DNA of 60,490 nucleotides from assembly GCA_014799465.1 (NCBI GenBank), contig JAAVHZ010000057.1, forward strand, positions 1-60,490. Reading direction: 5' to 3'. The stretch is from Lachnospiraceae bacterium. Lineage in GTDB: Bacteria > Bacillota > Clostridia > Lachnospirales > Lachnospiraceae. Numbering within the stretch: the first letter of the stretch is position 1; each line of letters starts with the position of its first letter. Both the position numbers and the translations under genes were made by a program. Below, in pieces: positions 33,075-43,244 of this stretch. The notes beneath the pieces were generated by a model, which worked only from the letters and a program-made list of their open reading frames with translations, was not told the DNA's origin and ran no database searches.

Positions 33075-34502
33075 ATGGATAATAACGAATTAAGTAATGA
33101 ACTTAAAAGACAGAATTATTATATAGAGCTATGCAGCAAATGGGTTAAAAGTAAACAGGAACGTCTTGGCAGACCACTTACATGTACTGCTAAGACCTTT
33201 GGATGCCAGATGAATTCAAGGGATTCAGAAAAACTTCTGGGCATACTTTTAGATATCGGTTATGTGGAAACGGATTCGGAGGAAGCCGATTTTGTGCTAT
33301 ACAATACATGTACAGTAAGAGAAAATGCTAATCTTAAAGTATATGGTCATCTGGGATATATGCAGAATTTAAAAAAGAAAAATCCTGATATGATGATTGC
33401 ATTATGCGGGTGCATGATGCAGGAAGCTGATGTGGTGGAAAAGATTAAAAAAAGCTATAAATTTGTAGATATAGTATTTGGTACTCATAATATTTTTAAG
33501 CTGGCAGAGCTTATTTACAATAGAATTGAAAGCGAAAAAATGGTAATTGATGTCTGGAAAGATACTGATATGATAGTTGAAGACCTTCCGGTAGAACGTA
33601 AGTATTCATTTAAGTCAGGCGTCAATATAACATTTGGATGTGATAACTTCTGCAGTTATTGCATTGTTCCTTATGTAAGAGGAAGAGAGCGAAGCCGCAG
33701 ACCTGAAGACATTATTAAAGAGATAGAAAACCTTGTGGCAGATGGTGTGGTGGAAGTAATGCTTCTTGGGCAGAATGTAAACTCTTATGGAAAGGGTCTT
33801 GACGAGGAGATAACTTTTGCCGAATTATTAAAGCGTGTGGAAGAAGTAGAGGGACTTAAAAGAATACGGTTTATGACTTCTCATCCCAAGGATTTATCGG
33901 ATGAACTTATTGAAGTAATGAAAAATTCTAAAAAAATATGCAGGCAGCTTCATTTGCCTGTTCAATCCGGCAGCAGCCGTATCTTAAAAATAATGAATAG
34001 AAAATACACTAAAGAAAGCTATCTTGAACTGGTTGACAAAATAAAAAAAGCAATACCTGATATAGCAATTACCACTGATATAATAGTAGGATTCCCCGGA
34101 GAAACTGAGGAGGATTTCCTTGAGACAATGGATGTGGTTAAAAAGGTTCGTTATGACAGTGCGTTTACGTTTAAATATTCAAAAAGAACAGGGACACCTG
34201 CCTCAAAAATGGAAAATCAGGTTCCGGAAGATGTAGTGAAAGACAGGTTTGACAGACTGTTAGAGACTGTTCAGAAAATTTCGTCAGAAGAAACCGAAAA
34301 ACGTGTCGGAATGATAATGCCTGTATTGGCAGAAGAGATTAACAGCCATGATTCAACGCTTATAACAGGACGTTTATCCCATAATACGATAGTACATTTT
34401 AAAGGAACTCCTGATATGATAGGTAAAATTGTAAATGTAAAACTTGAAGAGGCAAATGGGTTTTACTATTTCGGCAAGTTGTGGGTTACGGAAAGGGCAT
34501 GA
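33075..34502 (+). CDS. miaB: tRNA-2-methylthio-N6-dimethylallyladenosine synthase
   Basis: A 475-residue radical SAM enzyme that adds the methylthio group to i6A37 of tRNA after MiaA has acted. Three cysteines in the MTTase domain (FGCQMN, NTCTVRE, LCGCMMQ), the radical SAM cluster CDNFCSYCIVPYVRGRERSR, and a C-terminal TRAM domain (from about residue 405). ATG 33075 is chosen; the 16 codons of open frame before it overlap the -10 box. Its TGA overlaps the next ATG (ATGA). Confidence 0.96.
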   Translation: MDNNELSNELKRQNYYIELCSKWVKSKQERLGRPLTCTAKTFGCQMNSRDSEKLLGILLDIGYVETDSEEADFVLYNTCTVRENANLKVYGHLGYMQNLKKKNPDMMIALCGCMMQEADVVEKIKKSYKFVDIVFGTHNIFKLAELIYNRIESEKMVIDVWKDTDMIVEDLPVERKYSFKSGVNITFGCDNFCSYCIVPYVRGRERSRRPEDIIKEIENLVADGVVEVMLLGQNVNSYGKGLDEEITFAELLKRVEEVEGLKRIRFMTSHPKDLSDELIEVMKNSKKICRQLHLPVQSGSSRILKIMNRKYTKESYLELVDKIKKAIPDIAITTDIIVGFPGETEEDFLETMDVVKKVRYDSAFTFKYSKRTGTPASKMENQVPEDVVKDRFDRLLETVQKISSEETEKRVGMIMPVLAEEINSHDSTLITGRLSHNTIVHFKGTPDMIGKIVNVKLEEANGFYYFGKLWVTERA

Positions 34503-37162
34503 GTATTAATATGGAAAAATTATCACCAATGATGCAGCAGTATGTAGATACGAAAAAGCAATATAAAGACTGTATTTTGTTTTACAGGGTAGGGGACTTT
34601 TATGAAATGTTTTTTGAAGATGCAATTACTGCATCTAAAGAATTGGAGATTACACTGACAGGAAAAGAGTGCGGATTAAAAGAAAGGGCTCCAATGAGCG
34701 GTGTACCGCATCATGCATTGGAAACATATCTTAACAGACTGGTGGCAAAGGGATATAAGGTAGCAATCTGTGAACAGGTAGAAGACCCGAATCTGGCAAA
34801 AGGACTTGTTAAAAGAGAAATAGTCCGGATAGTTACACCGGGAACAAATATAAATACAAGTGCACTTGATGAGACTAAAAACAATTACCTAATGTCAATA
34901 GTTTATCTGGATAATAATTTTGGAATATCTATATCTGATATTTCTACAGGAGACTATCTTGTGACCGAAGTAGAAAGTTCAAGAGCACTTCTTGATGAAA
35001 TTAACAGATTTATGCCAACAGAAATAATATGCAATTCACCTCTAATGCTGTCAGGAATAGATATGGAAGATTTGAAAAATCGTCTGGGAATATCAATATT
35101 TACCCTTGATTCATGGTATTTTGATGAAGAATTATGTATACGTGCATTAAAAGAACATTTTAAAGTTATGGATTTATCAGGGCTAGGGCTGTCTGATTAT
35201 GATTCGGGTGTCATTGCTGCAGGATCAATGATGCAATATCTTATGGAAACACAAAAAACTTCTCTTTCCCAACTTACAAATATAACACCATATTCCACAA
35301 ATAAGTTCATGGTTATAGATACTTCTACCAGACGTAATCTTGAGCTTACGGAAACGCTTAGGGAAAAACAGAAGAGAGGTTCTCTTTTGTGGGTGTTGGA
35401 TAAAACCAAGACTGCTATGGGTGCACGAATGATGAGGAGTTATATTGAACAGCCGCTTATTATAAAAGAAGATATAGAAAAGCGTCAGAATGCAGTAGAA
35501 GAGCTAAATGAAGAACTGATTAACAGAGATGAAATAAGGGAATACCTTAATCCGATATATGATTTGGAGAGGCTTATAAGCAGGATTGCATACAAATCTG
35601 CTAATCCCAGAGATTTGATATCATTTAAAAATTCGCTGGAAATGCTTCCTCATATTAAAAATCTTATGAAATCGTATAAATCCGTTCTTTTAAAAGAAAT
35701 GTATGATGAATTTGATACTCTTGATGATATATATGACATTATAAATGCTTCAATAGTAGAAGACCCGCCTATAGCCATAAAGGAGGGCGGTATTATAAAA
35801 GAAGGTTATAATGAAGAGATTGACAGATTAAGAAATGCCAAAACAGATGGCAAAGGATGGCTTGCAGAGCTGGAGGCAAAGGAGAGGGAACGAACAGGAA
35901 TTAAGACTCTTAAAGTGAAGTTCAATAAAGTGTTCGGATATTGTATAGAAGTTACAAACTCTTTTAAAAATATGGTTCCTGATGATTATACCAGAAAACA
36001 GACACTTACAAATGCTGAACGTTATATAACTCCCGAATTGAAAGAATTAGAAGATATAATACTTGGGGCAGAGGAAAAGCTTTTTACGCTGGAGTATGAT
36101 TTATTCAGTGAAATAAGAGACCATATAGCAGGAGAAGTATTAAGAATACAAAAGACTGCGAAAAGCGTTGCGGCAATAGATGTTTTTGCATCTTTGGCAT
36201 TTGTGGCCGAACATAATAATTTTGTAAAGCCAAAAATAAATGATAAAGGCATTATTGATATTAAAAATGGCCGCCATCCAGTAGTAGAAAAGATGATGAG
36301 CAACAGTATGTTTGTGGCGAATGATACATTACTGGATAATACAAAGAACAGAATATCAATAATTACAGGACCTAATATGGCGGGAAAATCTACATATATG
36401 AGACAGACGGCATTAATAGTACTTATGTCCCAGATTGGAAGCTATGTGCCTGCTGATTCGGCAAATATAGGAATATGTGACAGGATATTTACCCGTGTTG
36501 GGGCTTCTGATGATTTAGCTTCAGGACAAAGTACATTTATGGTAGAAATGACAGAAGTTGCAAATATATTAAGAAATGCAACATCAAAAAGTCTTTTGAT
36601 TCTTGATGAAATAGGAAGAGGAACAAGCACATTTGACGGGCTTAGCATTGCATGGGCAGTTGTGGAGCATATAAGCAATCCAAAACTTCTGGGTGCAAAA
36701 ACCTTATTTGCCACACATTATCATGAACTGACAGAACTTGAAGGTACACTTGAAAGCGTAAACAATTACTGCATTGCCGTTAAAGAACAGGGAGATGATA
36801 TAGTATTTCTTCGAAAAATAGTAAAAGGTGGAGCAGATAAAAGTTATGGAATACAGGTGGCTAAACTCGCCGGCATACCTGAGTCAGTAATCGGACGAGC
36901 CAAAGAAATTGTAAATGAATTGAGTGATGCTGATATAAGTGTTAAGGCTAAAGAAATAGCAAACAGTAATGTAAAGGCTAAAAAGCAGAATTTCATAAAA
37001 GATACAGTAGAAGTAACGCAGATGTCACTGTTTGATACGGTAAGTGATAATGAGATAATAGATGATATAAAGCAGCTTGACCTTGGAATGATGACACCGA
37101 TAGATGCCCTTAATATACTATATAAAATGCAGAATAAATTAAAAAACCGTTGGCAGGGGTAA
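34499..37162 (+). CDS. mutS: DNA mismatch repair protein MutS
   Basis: An 887-residue mismatch sensor. The N-terminal mismatch-binding domain has PMMQQYVDTKKQYKD and VGDFYEMFFEDA (the F-x-E motif region). The ATPase domain has GPNMAGKSTYMRQ near residue 624, DLASGQSTFMVEM and LLILDEIGRGTSTFDGLSI. Near the C terminus, QMSLFD is a sliding-clamp binding motif. Full length, so this is the genuine repair MutS, unlike the membrane-anchored relative at 3691. ATG 34499 overlaps the miaB stop; ATG 34511 is an alternative. Confidence 0.97.
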   Translation: MSINMEKLSPMMQQYVDTKKQYKDCILFYRVGDFYEMFFEDAITASKELEITLTGKECGLKERAPMSGVPHHALETYLNRLVAKGYKVAICEQVEDPNLAKGLVKREIVRIVTPGTNINTSALDETKNNYLMSIVYLDNNFGISISDISTGDYLVTEVESSRALLDEINRFMPTEIICNSPLMLSGIDMEDLKNRLGISIFTLDSWYFDEELCIRALKEHFKVMDLSGLGLSDYDSGVIAAGSMMQYLMETQKTSLSQLTNITPYSTNKFMVIDTSTRRNLELTETLREKQKRGSLLWVLDKTKTAMGARMMRSYIEQPLIIKEDIEKRQNAVEELNEELINRDEIREYLNPIYDLERLISRIAYKSANPRDLISFKNSLEMLPHIKNLMKSYKSVLLKEMYDEFDTLDDIYDIINASIVEDPPIAIKEGGIIKEGYNEEIDRLRNAKTDGKGWLAELEAKERERTGIKTLKVKFNKVFGYCIEVTNSFKNMVPDDYTRKQTLTNAERYITPELKELEDIILGAEEKLFTLEYDLFSEIRDHIAGEVLRIQKTAKSVAAIDVFASLAFVAEHNNFVKPKINDKGIIDIKNGRHPVVEKMMSNSMFVANDTLLDNTKNRISIITGPNMAGKSTYMRQTALIVLMSQIGSYVPADSANIGICDRIFTRVGASDDLASGQSTFMVEMTEVANILRNATSKSLLILDEIGRGTSTFDGLSIAWAVVEHISNPKLLGAKTLFATHYHELTELEGTLESVNNYCIAVKEQGDDIVFLRKIVKGGADKSYGIQVAKLAGIPESVIGRAKEIVNELSDADISVKAKEIANSNVKAKKQNFIKDTVEVTQMSLFDTVSDNEIIDDIKQLDLGMMTPIDALNILYKMQNKLKNRWQG

Positions 37163-37183
37163 TATAAGGAGGCAGCATTATTT

Positions 37184-39001
37184 ATGGCAGAGATTCAAAT
37201 TCTTGACCAGAAGACAATAGATAAAATTGCAGCAGGTGAAGTGGTTGAAAGACCTGCTTCAATAGTAAAAGAACTTCTGGAAAATTCCATTGATGCAAAA
37301 TCAACCGCAATAACAGTAGAAATAAAAGACGGAGGTATATCTTTTATCAGAATAACAGATAATGGGTATGGTATTGACAATAAGCAGATTCCTTTGGCAT
37401 TTTTAAGACATTCTACAAGTAAAATAAAATCAATAGAAGATTTGGTGACAGTTTCTTCTTTGGGATTCAGGGGTGAAGCACTTTCAAGCATTGCAGCTGT
37501 ATCACAGGTGGAACTTATTACTAAAACACCATCATCTCTTACAGGTATCAGATATGTAATAGAGGGTGGTGAAGAAAAGCAGACTGAAGAGATTGGTGCT
37601 CCTGAAGGTACTACATTTATTGTACGAAACCTATTCTATAATACTCCTGTAAGAAGAAAATTTTTAAAGACTGCTGCTACTGAAGCCGGTTATGTGGCAG
37701 ACGTAGTTGAGCATATGGCAATGTCACATCCTGAAATATCAATACGGTTTATAAATAATAATCAAAATAAAGTACACACATCAGGCAATAACAAGCTTAA
37801 AGATATTATATATAATATTTATGGCAGAGATATTGCATCTAATCTTATATCTGTAGAAAATGCAAATGAGACGGCAAAAATAACAGGATATATAGGAAAG
37901 CCTGTTATATCCAGAGGAAACAGGAATTTTGAAAACTACTATATAAACGGAAGATATATTAAAAGTAATATTGTATCAAAAGCTATAGAAGATGCTTATA
38001 AACCGTATATGATGCAGCACAGATATCCTTTTACAGCCTTGCATATAGCCATCGACCAGTCTCTTTTAGATGTAAATGTACATCCTGCCAAGATGGAATT
38101 AAGGTTCAGAAATCCCGAGGAAATATATCCTGTATTATATGAAATTTTATCAGATGCCCTTAAACAAAGAGAACTCATACCTCAAGTAGTGCCGGGAAAA
38201 AGTGAACAACCAAAGAAGGAACCGATTAAAAAAGAGTCTGTCCCTGAACCATTTGAAAATAAGCGAAAAAGTCTCGCAGGTACTGAAGCCAAAAAGGTGA
38301 CTGAACCTTCTGTGAACTACATAAAAGAAGAACCTGTAAAGTATATGGAAGTTACTGATAAAAAGCCGGAGGCACCGGTACAGATGGAGCTTTTTGATGA
38401 CAGACTTTTATCAAAAAGTGCCCGTGTAAAACATCGTCTTATAGGACAGGTCTTTGATACATACTGGCTTATTGAATACAATAACAGTCTATACATTATT
38501 GATCAGCATGCAGCACATGAGAAGGTATTATATGAGCGGACAATGAAGGGACTAAAAGATAAGATATACACTTCACAACAGATTAATCCGCCTATTATAT
38601 TAAGTCTTTCAATTAAAGAAGAAGAGGTTTTGAAAAAATGTATTGAATACTTTAACGAAATAGGATATGAGATAGAATATTTTGGTGGAAGAGAGTATGC
38701 TATCAGGGCTGTACCTGATAATATGATGTCAATATCAAAAAAGGAACTTTTTATAGAAATGCTCGACAGTCTTTCGGGTGAAGTTACAAAAGTACAGGCT
38801 GATATAATAACAGAAAGGATTGCTTCAATGTCATGTAAGGCAGCCGTTAAAGGCAATAACAGATTAAGTACCGAAGAGGCAGACAAGCTTATAGAAGAAC
38901 TGTTAGAACTGGATAATCCTTATAACTGTCCTCATGGAAGACCTACCATTATATCCATGAGTAAATACGAAATAGAAAAAAAATTCAAACGCATAGTGTG
39001 A
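37184..39001 (+). CDS. mutL: DNA mismatch repair endonuclease MutL
   Basis: A 605-residue GHKL ATPase that links MutS to strand incision. N-terminal ATPase motifs: IAAGEVVERPASIVKELLEN, DNGYGID, GFRGEALSSI. The C-terminal domain has the endonuclease motif DQHAAHEKVLYE and CPHGRP, so it nicks DNA itself. VQMELFDD before it is a likely clamp-binding motif. The TGA stop (38999-39001) lies inside the structured repeat, which therefore supplies the final codons (IV, stop). Confidence 0.97.
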   Translation: MAEIQILDQKTIDKIAAGEVVERPASIVKELLENSIDAKSTAITVEIKDGGISFIRITDNGYGIDNKQIPLAFLRHSTSKIKSIEDLVTVSSLGFRGEALSSIAAVSQVELITKTPSSLTGIRYVIEGGEEKQTEEIGAPEGTTFIVRNLFYNTPVRRKFLKTAATEAGYVADVVEHMAMSHPEISIRFINNNQNKVHTSGNNKLKDIIYNIYGRDIASNLISVENANETAKITGYIGKPVISRGNRNFENYYINGRYIKSNIVSKAIEDAYKPYMMQHRYPFTALHIAIDQSLLDVNVHPAKMELRFRNPEEIYPVLYEILSDALKQRELIPQVVPGKSEQPKKEPIKKESVPEPFENKRKSLAGTEAKKVTEPSVNYIKEEPVKYMEVTDKKPEAPVQMELFDDRLLSKSARVKHRLIGQVFDTYWLIEYNNSLYIIDQHAAHEKVLYERTMKGLKDKIYTSQQINPPIILSLSIKEEEVLKKCIEYFNEIGYEIEYFGGREYAIRAVPDNMMSISKKELFIEMLDSLSGEVTKVQADIITERIASMSCKAAVKGNNRLSTEEADKLIEELLELDNPYNCPHGRPTIISMSKYEIEKKFKRIV

Positions 39002-39130
39002 GAAGAAAATCTAAGGCAGTAAAAGACACTGCCTAAGATTTTCTAAAATCTCACACCGAAGAATCGCTAGGGCGATTCTTCTTGATTTAAATTTAGGTCT
39101 TGTTTGTGCCAATTTGCATTGGCACTGGTG
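38995..39130 (+). repeat. Structured intergenic repeat, copy 2
   Basis: Starts with ATAGTGTGAGAAG, as copy 1 does. Hairpin 1: GTGAGA, AGAAAATCT, GGCAGT (38998-39020) pair with ACTGCC, AGATTTTCT, TCTCAC (39028-39054). Hairpin 2: GAAGAATCGC (39058-39067) with GCGATTCTTC (39072-39081), absent from copy 1. Hairpin 3: GTGCCAAT (39106-39113) with ATTGGCAC (39118-39125), preceded by TTTAGGT.TTGTT, a block shared with copy 1. Between copies the stem end changes from GGCTGC/GCAGCC to GGCAGT/ACTGCC, keeping all pairs. Confidence 0.85.
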
Positions 39131-39178
39131 TTTATTGAGGTATAGTCGAAATTATGAATGGAAGTTTGGAGGTAGATG

Positions 39179-40144
39179 ATGAGTGATAAGAAGCCGCTGA
39201 TTATTCTTACGGGACCTACTGCTGTCGGAAAGACGGAATTGTCTGTAATGCTGGCAAAGGAAATGAATGCGGAGATTATAAGTGCAGATTCCATACAGGT
39301 ATATAAATATATGGATATAGGCTCTGCAAAGATTACAAAAGAAGAGATGCAGGGAATAAAGCATTATCTTGTGGATGAACTTAATCCGTCAGAAGAGTTT
39401 AGTATATTTAAGTTTAAAGAAATGACTTTAAAATATATGGATGAAATATATTCAAAAGGGAAAATACCTATAATAGCAGGCGGTACGGGCTTCTATATTC
39501 AGTCAGTACTTTATGATATAAATTTTAGTGAAACTGATGATGAACATATTTACAGAAAAGAGCTTGAAGCTATTGCAAAAGAAAAAGGACCGGAGTATCT
39601 TCATAATAAATTAAAGGAAATAGATGCTGTTACAGCTCAAAAGGTTCATTCTAACAATGTAAAACGTGTAATACGGGCTCTTGAATATTATAATGACACA
39701 GGTAAACTTCTGTCAGAGCATAATGAAGAACAGCAAAAACATGATTCACCATATAATTTCAAATACTTTGTTCTAAATGATGACAGACAGTTATTATATG
39801 ACAGAATTAATAAACGTGTGGATAAAATGTTTGAATTGGGGCTTGTTAAAGAAGTAAAAAATCTTCTTGATATGGGATATGGAAGAAATTTGGTTTCAAT
39901 GCAGGGAATCGGATATAAAGAAACTGTTGCTTATATCTTAGGAGAAATGAATCTTGAAGATACTATTGAGCTTATAAAGAAAAATACACGACATTTTGCC
40001 AAAAGGCAGTTAACGTGGTTCCGCAGGGAAAAAGAAGTGACATGGATAGATTACAGGGAGTATGGTAACGATAAAAAAGTTATGTCAACAAAAATGGCGG
40101 AAATGTGCCACAATGCAGGTATTTGTACAGATAGGAAAGGATAA
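39179..40144 (+). CDS. miaA: tRNA dimethylallyltransferase
   Basis: A 321-residue enzyme that adds the dimethylallyl group to A37 of tRNAs reading UNN codons, the substrate for MiaB. P-loop GPTAVGKTELS, the conserved SADSIQVYKYMDIGSAK, GGTGFYIQ and the late block FAKRQLTWFR. GGAGG is 6 bases before ATG 39179 (ATG 39176 is also in frame). Confidence 0.96.
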   Translation: MSDKKPLIILTGPTAVGKTELSVMLAKEMNAEIISADSIQVYKYMDIGSAKITKEEMQGIKHYLVDELNPSEEFSIFKFKEMTLKYMDEIYSKGKIPIIAGGTGFYIQSVLYDINFSETDDEHIYRKELEAIAKEKGPEYLHNKLKEIDAVTAQKVHSNNVKRVIRALEYYNDTGKLLSEHNEEQQKHDSPYNFKYFVLNDDRQLLYDRINKRVDKMFELGLVKEVKNLLDMGYGRNLVSMQGIGYKETVAYILGEMNLEDTIELIKKNTRHFAKRQLTWFRREKEVTWIDYREYGNDKKVMSTKMAEMCHNAGICTDRKG

Positions 40145-40151
40145 TAGTTTT

Positions 40152-41432
40152 ATGAATATTTTAAATATTTATGAAGAAGCCGGAATATGCAGGGAAGTAT
40201 TTGAGTATTGTACTTCAGTTGAGGAAAAATTAAAAGAAAGATTTGATGAAATAGATAAAACAGCTGAATATAATCAATTAAAGGTTATTCATGCCATGCA
40301 GAAAAATAAAGTAAGTGATGTTCATTTTGCTTCTACATCTGGTTATGGTTACAATGATATTGGACGTGACACATTGGAGAAAGTATATGCTGATGTATTC
40401 CATACAGAATCAGCAATAGTCAGACCACAGATTGTATGCGGCACACATGCCCTTGCCCTTGCCCTTTCAGCTAACTTAAGACCGGGAGATGAACTTATAT
40501 CAATATCCGGAAAACCATACGATACATTGGAAGAGGTTATAGGAATAAGACCGTCAAGGGGTTCACTTAAGGAATATGGAATAACCTATAAACAGGTAGA
40601 GCTTTTACAAGATGGTTCATTTGATAAGGAAGGTATTAAAAATGCCATATCTGACAATACTAAGATGATGGCAATACAGCGTTCAAAGGGGTATCTTACA
40701 AGAAAGACACTTTCAGTTAATGAGATTGGAGATATTATAAAATTTGTAAAATCTATTAACAGTAACATTATTATTATGGTAGATAACTGCTATGGTGAAT
40801 TTGTGGAGATTATAGAGCCATCAGACTTTGGTGCAGATATGACTGTGGGTTCACTTATAAAAAATCCGGGAGGAGGTCTTGCACCTATAGGCGGATATAT
40901 AGCAGGTACTAAAGAATGCATAGAAAACGTATCTTACCGTCTTACTGCTCCGGGACTGGGCCAGGAGGTAGGTGCGAGCCTTGGTGTTATACAAAGCTTT
41001 TTTCAGGGATTTTTCATGGCACCTACAGTAACGGCGGGGGCATTAAAAGGAGCAATATTTGCAGCAAATATTTACGAAAAGCTGGGATATAAAGTAGTTC
41101 CTGACGGAAAAGAACCCCGCTATGATATTATTCAGGCTATTGAATTCGGCACACCGGAAGGTCTTATTGAATTCTGTAAGGGAATTCAGGCTGCCGCACC
41201 GGTTGACAGTTATGTCACTCCGGAACCATGGGATATGCCGGGATATGATGCAAAGGTAATTATGGCAGCTGGAGCATTTGTTCAAGGTTCATCAATAGAG
41301 CTTAGTGCCGATGGACCTCTAAAACCTCCATATTCTGCATATTTCCAGGGCGGGCTTACATGGAATCATGCTAAATATGGAATTATGATGTCTTTGCAGA
41401 AATTAGTTAATGCAGGTATTGTTAAATTATAA
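40152..41432 (+). CDS. ynbB: Methionine gamma-lyase-like PLP protein (YnbB)
   Basis: A 426-residue fold-type I PLP enzyme formerly called aluminium resistance protein. Motifs: ASTSGYGYNDIGRDTLEKVY, RPQIVCGTHALALAL, MVDNCYGEFVE, the lysine in GSLIKNPGGGLAPIGGYIAG, and AYFQGGLTW near the end. The reaction is unproven in most species. It follows miaA by 7 bases. ATG 40152 is 12 bases from GGAAAGG; the longer frame from 40062 lies within miaA and is rejected. Confidence 0.93.
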   Translation: MNILNIYEEAGICREVFEYCTSVEEKLKERFDEIDKTAEYNQLKVIHAMQKNKVSDVHFASTSGYGYNDIGRDTLEKVYADVFHTESAIVRPQIVCGTHALALALSANLRPGDELISISGKPYDTLEEVIGIRPSRGSLKEYGITYKQVELLQDGSFDKEGIKNAISDNTKMMAIQRSKGYLTRKTLSVNEIGDIIKFVKSINSNIIIMVDNCYGEFVEIIEPSDFGADMTVGSLIKNPGGGLAPIGGYIAGTKECIENVSYRLTAPGLGQEVGASLGVIQSFFQGFFMAPTVTAGALKGAIFAANIYEKLGYKVVPDGKEPRYDIIQAIEFGTPEGLIEFCKGIQAAAPVDSYVTPEPWDMPGYDAKVIMAAGAFVQGSSIELSADGPLKPPYSAYFQGGLTWNHAKYGIMMSLQKLVNAGIVKL

Positions 41433-41497
41433 CTATTATGGTATTATATAGGTTGGTTTTCTGTTGAACCTGGAGAGAATATTCAGGAGGGAACCAT

Positions 41498-42193
41498 ATG
41501 AATGAGATATCAACTATAAGAGACATGAAAAAAGAATACAGACCATATGAAAAATGTCTTGCCTATGGAGCAGAAGCACTTAATGAGCAGGAGCTTCTTG
41601 CGGTTATAATACGAACCGGCTCAAAGGGCGAGTCATCAATAAAACTGGCTGAAAGAATACTGAGCTTATCGGAAGGAAATAAAGGAATACTTGGACTTAT
41701 GCATTTATCCATTGAAGAATTAATGTCCGTAAAAGGTATAGGTGCCGTAAAGGCTATACAGATTAAATGCATAGTTGAGTTATCCAGACGAATTTCTAAA
41801 GCAAATGCACGGACAGGATTAAATCTTTCTGACCCGGCTTCCATTGCAGATTACTATATGGAAGATTTAAGGCACTTAGAAAGGGAACAGTTGATTCTTG
41901 TAATGATGAATACTAAAAACAGGTTGATTCGTGATACTGTAATGACTACGGGGACTGTTAATGCTTCTTTGGTATCTACAAGAGAAGTATTTGTAGAAGC
42001 ATTAAAATGCAGTGCCGTATATATAGTTCTTGTTCACAACCATCCCAGTGGAGACCCGACTCCCAGCAGAGAGGACATCATTAATACAAAACAGATAAAG
42101 GATGCCGGTAATCTTATAGGCATTACTTTATTAGACCATATAATTATTGGAGATAATAAGTATATCAGCTTAAGACAGCGTGGTATATTATAA
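41498..42193 (+). CDS. radC: RadC (JAB/MPN metalloprotein)
   Basis: A 231-residue protein with an N-terminal helix-hairpin-helix segment (VKGIGAVKAIQIK) and a C-terminal JAMM zinc motif in HNHPSGDPTPSRED. Despite the name, a direct DNA repair role is not established. It overlaps the region before mreB, an order widely conserved in Clostridia. GGAGGG is about 9 bases before ATG. Confidence 0.95.
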   Translation: MNEISTIRDMKKEYRPYEKCLAYGAEALNEQELLAVIIRTGSKGESSIKLAERILSLSEGNKGILGLMHLSIEELMSVKGIGAVKAIQIKCIVELSRRISKANARTGLNLSDPASIADYYMEDLRHLEREQLILVMMNTKNRLIRDTVMTTGTVNASLVSTREVFVEALKCSAVYIVLVHNHPSGDPTPSREDIINTKQIKDAGNLIGITLLDHIIIGDNKYISLRQRGIL

Positions 42194-42209
42194 CAGAATG
42201 GAGGAAATT

Positions 42210-43226
42210 ATGGCACAGCATGCGTATGGTATCGATATTGGTACAAGCAATTTTAAATTATTCAGTGTAACAAATAAAAAAATGATTAACGAGAAAAATG
42301 TTATAGCAATTAAGAATAAAAATGAAATTTATTCCTTTGGCGACCCGGCTTTTGAAATGTATGAGAAAGCACCGGCAAACATCGATGTATCATTTCCTGT
42401 AAAATATGGAGTTATAGCAGATATAAAAAACATGGGTACATTGTTTGAGTGTTTTATACACAAGCTAAACGGTCAGAACTGCGGAGGCGATTTCTGTATA
42501 GCGGTTCCTACAGATATTACTGAAGTGGAGAAAAGGGCATTTTATGATTTAATAGCAGAATCTAAAGTAAAGTCAAAGCATATCAGTATTGTGGAAAAAC
42601 CTATCGCAGATGCAGTAGGTGTTGGTCTTGATGTGGAAAGTCCTAAAGGAAAACTTATAATCAACATAGGTGCTGATACTACAGAAATATCGGTTATATC
42701 TTTGGGAGGTATTGTTTTAAGCAAGATAATAAAGACAGGCGGCAACAAATTAGATGATACCATATGCAATATTGTGAGGAAACAGTATAATCTTATTATA
42801 GGTTCAAAGACTGCAGAACAAATTAAGATTAATCTTGCAGATGCCATAAATTCCAGTGACAGCACACATGTGGCATATGGAAGAAATATTGTAACGGGAC
42901 TTCCGGCAATGAGAGATATTTCTTCAGAACTTGTATATCAGGCCATTCAGGAATGTCTTCATTCTATTATTGATTCGATAAAAGTTATACTTGAAAGGAC
43001 ACCTCCTGAATTATCGGCTGACATTATAGAAGCCGGAGCTTATCTTACAGGTGGTTCTGCAATGATAAAGAATCTTGACGGACTTATAAATAAGGAAACA
43101 GGACTTAAAGTAAATATATGTGATTCACCTTCTGAATCTGTTATAAAAGGACTGGCACAAATCGTATCAAACGATAAACTTCATGGACTTATGTTTGTGC
43201 CGAGAGAAAAACAGTATAATGATTAG
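42210..43226 (+). CDS. mreB: Rod shape-determining protein MreB
   Basis: A 338-residue actin-like ATPase that forms membrane-bound filaments guiding wall synthesis. Motifs: YGIDIGTSNFKLF (phosphate 1), AVPTDITEVEKRAF, IVEKPIADAVGVG, INIGADTTEISVISLGG (phosphate 2) and YLTGGSAMIKNLDGLI (adenosine). GGAGG is 5 bases before ATG 42210; the open frame from 42180 lies in radC. Confidence 0.95.
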   Translation: MAQHAYGIDIGTSNFKLFSVTNKKMINEKNVIAIKNKNEIYSFGDPAFEMYEKAPANIDVSFPVKYGVIADIKNMGTLFECFIHKLNGQNCGGDFCIAVPTDITEVEKRAFYDLIAESKVKSKHISIVEKPIADAVGVGLDVESPKGKLIINIGADTTEISVISLGGIVLSKIIKTGGNKLDDTICNIVRKQYNLIIGSKTAEQIKINLADAINSSDSTHVAYGRNIVTGLPAMRDISSELVYQAIQECLHSIIDSIKVILERTPPELSADIIEAGAYLTGGSAMIKNLDGLINKETGLKVNICDSPSESVIKGLAQIVSNDKLHGLMFVPREKQYND

Positions 43227-43244
43227 TAAAACAGGTGACATGAT

